Shown here: positions 5,767 to 7,556 of the stretch, one piece after another
Numbering within the stretch: the first letter of the stretch is position 1
Layout of the letters: each line of letters opens with the position of its first letter
Translations under genes and position numbers: made by a program
DNA from: Rhodocyclaceae bacterium
GTDB lineage: Bacteria; Pseudomonadota; Gammaproteobacteria; Burkholderiales; Rhodocyclaceae
Length of the DNA: 7,556 bases
Direction of reading: 5' to 3'
Assembly (NCBI GenBank): GCA_017444505.1
Contig: JAFSWK010000146.1
Location: 1-7,556 of the forward strand
The notes under the pieces: model-generated
Seen by the model: the letters and a program-made list of their open reading frames with translations, nothing else
Told to the model about the DNA's origin: nothing
Database searches by the model: none

Positions 5767-6048
5767 ATGCCGATTTACGAATATCACTGTTCCAGTTGCG
5801 GCTTTCAGAAAGACCATTTGCAAAAGCTGCGCGACGAACCGCTCACCACCTGCCCTGCCTGCGGCAAGGAAACCTACGCCAAGGCGCTCACCGCCGCCGG
5901 TTTTCAGTTGAAGGGCACCGGCTGGTACGCCACCGATTTCAAGGGCGGCAACACCGCCAGCGCACCGGCGAAAAACGAAACACCCGCCCCCGCTCCGGCA
6001 GCCAATGCCGGCGGCTGTTGCGCCAACTGCGCCTGCCACGGCGCATAA
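5767..6048 (+). CDS. FmdB-family zinc-ribbon protein
   Basis: The 93-residue protein begins MPIYEYHC, the hallmark of the FmdB/CxxC_CXXC_SSSS putative regulatory family. Two CxxC pairs, C8/C11 and C29/C32, form the predicted zinc ribbon, followed by the usual GFQLKGTGWYATDF stretch (46-59). A linker rich in Ala and Pro leads to a cysteine-rich end, GGCCANCACHGA (82-93), with four more Cys and a His. The family's molecular function is not established; regulation of amidase/formamidase genes was proposed for the founding member. The frame also has an ATG at 5719, but the start at 5767 is chosen for the invariant N-terminus and the GGAG at 5754-5757, 9 nt upstream. It lies 60 nt before aspS on the same strand and is probably co-transcribed with it. 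Confidence 0.92.
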   Translation: MPIYEYHCSSCGFQKDHLQKLRDEPLTTCPACGKETYAKALTAAGFQLKGTGWYATDFKGGNTASAPAKNETPAPAPAANAGGCCANCACHGA

Positions 6049-6108
6049 AGGCGCAACCACCGCCCGCTGCCGTTTTCCATTTTCCCTTTCCTTTTTCCGG
6101 ACGATTCC

Positions 6109-7556
6109 ATGCGAAGCCATTACTGCGGCGAAGTCACCGCCGCCCACCTTGACCAGATTGTCACCCTGTGCGGCTGGGTGCACCGCCGCCGCGACCACGG
6201 CGGCGTCATTTTCATCGACCTGCGCGACCGCGCCGGGCTGGCGCAAGTGGTGTGCGACCCGGATCGCGCCGAAATGTTCGCCACCGCCGAATCGGTGCGC
6301 AACGAATACGTGCTGAAAATCACCGGCAAGGTGCGCCGCCGCCCAGCGGGCACAGAAAACCCTGACCTCGCTTCGGGCGAAATCGAGGTGCTGTGCCACG
6401 AAATCGACGTGCTCAACGTCTCGGCCACGCCGCCTTTCCAGCTCGATGACGAGCATATTTCTGAGAACGTGCGCCTGACCCATCGCGTCATCGACCTGCG
6501 TCGCGCGCCGATGCAGAAAAACCTGCAATTGCGCTACCGCGTCGCCCGCGCTTGCCGCCGTTTCCTGGACGAGCAGGGCTTCATCGACGTGGAAACGCCC
6601 ATGCTCACGCGCAGCACGCCCGAAGGCGCGCGCGATTATCTGGTGCCTTCGCGCGTGCATCCGGGGCAGTTCTTCGCGCTGCCGCAGTCGCCGCAGTTGT
6701 TCAAACAGTTGCTGATGGTGGCGGGCTTCGACCGTTACTATCAAATCGTCAAATGCTTCCGCGATGAAGATTTGCGCGCCGACCGCCAGCCGGAATTTAC
6801 GCAAATCGACCTGGAAACTTCGTTTCTGAGCGAGGACGGCGTCATGGACATCGCCGAGAACATGGTGCGCTACGTCTTCGCCGATGCGCTCGATGTCGCC
6901 CTGCCCGCTGCGTTCCCGCGCATGACCTATGCCGAGGCGATGCGCCGCTATGGTTCGGACAAGCCCGATCTGCGCGTCACCCTGGAATTTGCCGACATCA
7001 CCGAAGACGTGCGCGACGTGGCCTTCAAGGTGTTCAGCGGCCCGGCCAATGCACCGGACGGGCGCGTCGTGGCGCTGCGCATTCCGGGCGGGGCGGCGCT
7101 TTCGCGCGGTGAAATTGATGAATACACCCGCTTTGTCGGCATCTATGGCGCCAAGGGGCTGGCGTGGATCAAGGTCAATGACGCCAGCCAGTTGTCGGAA
7201 GCCGGTCTGCAATCGCCGATTGTGAAAAACCTGCATGAGAAGGCGCTGGCCGCCATCCTTGCCAAGACGGGCGCGCAAAATGGCGACCTCATTTTCTTCG
7301 GGGCAGACCGCGCGCGCATCGTCAATGATGCGCTGGGCGCGCTGCGCGTGAAAATCGGCCACGAAAAGGGACATACCAACGGCGAGGCGTGGTGTCCGGT
7401 GTGGATTACCGATTTTCCGATGTTTGAATACGATGAGGGCGAAAAACGCTGGAACGCTTGCCACCATCCCTTCACCAGCCCGAAAGAGGGGCATCTGGAC
7501 AAGCTGGTGTCCGACCCCGGCAACTGTCTGGCGCGGGCGTATGACTTGGCGTTGAA
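6109..7556 (+). CDS. aspS: Aspartyl-tRNA synthetase, probably non-discriminating; N-terminal 482 residues (runs off right edge)
   Basis: This class II synthetase attaches aspartate to tRNA in the cytoplasm. About 482 of roughly 600 residues are present. Residues 1-105 are the OB-fold anticodon-binding domain ([13 protein letters not shown], 20-32). Motif 1 is [10 protein letters not shown] (157-166), QSPQLFKQ (193-200) lies in the active site, and motif 2 is [19 protein letters not shown] (216-234). The bacterial GAD insertion lies around 285-410; motif 3 is beyond the window. H30 and G81 align with H31 and G82 of Pseudomonas aeruginosa AspRS, residues linked to relaxed tRNA choice, whereas E. 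coli has Leu at the first position. Hence it probably charges both tRNA-Asp and tRNA-Asn. The ATG at 6109 gives the conserved MRSHYCG start; the ribosome site is weak (GGA at 6099-6101), and the 60-nt gap before it is a pyrimidine-rich leader without a recognised structure. Confidence 0.96.
   Translation, partial: MRSHYCGEVTAAHLDQIVTLCGWVHRRRDHGGVIFIDLRDRAGLAQVVCDPDRAEMFATAESVRNEYVLKITGKVRRRPAGTENPDLASGEIEVLCHEIDVLNVSATPPFQLDDEHISENVRLTHRVIDLRRAPMQKNLQLRYRVARACRRFLDEQGFIDVETPMLTRSTPEGARDYLVPSRVHPGQFFALPQSPQLFKQLLMVAGFDRYYQIVKCFRDEDLRADRQPEFTQIDLETSFLSEDGVMDIAENMVRYVFADALDVALPAAFPRMTYAEAMRRYGSDKPDLRVTLEFADITEDVRDVAFKVFSGPANAPDGRVVALRIPGGAALSRGEIDEYTRFVGIYGAKGLAWIKVNDASQLSEAGLQSPIVKNLHEKALAAILAKTGAQNGDLIFFGADRARIVNDALGALRVKIGHEKGHTNGEAWCPVWITDFPMFEYDEGEKRWNACHHPFTSPKEGHLDKLVSDPGNCLARAYDLAL

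Noticed and set aside
5596..7494. A 632-residue open frame on the minus strand opposite aspS, fmdB and the end of the spermidine-synthase-like gene
   Set aside because: It is a mirror of three well-supported plus-strand genes, crosses their intergenic gaps, and its composition is that of antisense translation.

Overview
The window reads as ordinary chromosomal DNA from a GC-rich betaproteobacterium. The evidence is strong C/G third-position bias, housekeeping genes closest in recalled sequence to beta/gamma-proteobacterial forms (Mfd, AspRS, AcuI/YhdH), and an fmdB-aspS neighbourhood of the kind seen in many betaproteobacteria. Genus cannot be fixed from the sequence alone. I see no phage, transposon, CRISPR, toxin-antitoxin or other mobile or defence module.

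Layout. (1) 1-1632, minus strand: the first 544 residues of the transcription-repair coupling factor Mfd, running off the left edge. (2) 1633-2056: a compact non-coding hub with a strong sigma70-type promoter, a tRNA-Asn(GUU) gene, two or three tandem copies of a 30-bp terminator-hairpin unit, then a second near-consensus promoter followed almost at once by another hairpin and T tract, predicting an orphan RNA of about 50 nt. (3) 2057-3049, minus strand: an AcuI/YhdH-type NADPH-dependent acrylyl-CoA reductase (MDR superfamily). (4) 3050-3246: divergent intergenic region. (5) 3247-4793, plus strand: an HDOD-domain signalling protein and a LysE/RhtB-family exporter, 35 nt apart and probably co-transcribed, ending at a hairpin and T tract near 4858-4876. 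(6) 4906-5661: a spermidine-synthase-like Rossmann-fold protein. (7) 5767-7556: an FmdB-family zinc-ribbon protein, then the N-terminal 482 residues of aspartyl-tRNA synthetase, running off the right edge.

Functional links. The best one joins the two translation genes. The AspRS carries the His/Gly pair (H30, G81) that marks non-discriminating AspRS, the type that charges both tRNA-Asp and tRNA-Asn. The tRNA-Asn here has the U1-A72 pair recognised by the amidotransferase GatCAB. Together they suggest that Asn-tRNA is made by the indirect, transamidation route. The other genes look like independent housekeeping units. The most unusual non-coding signal is the promoter-hairpin-T6 arrangement, clear at 1945-2030 and weaker at 4841-4876. 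I found no convincing new multi-gene system.
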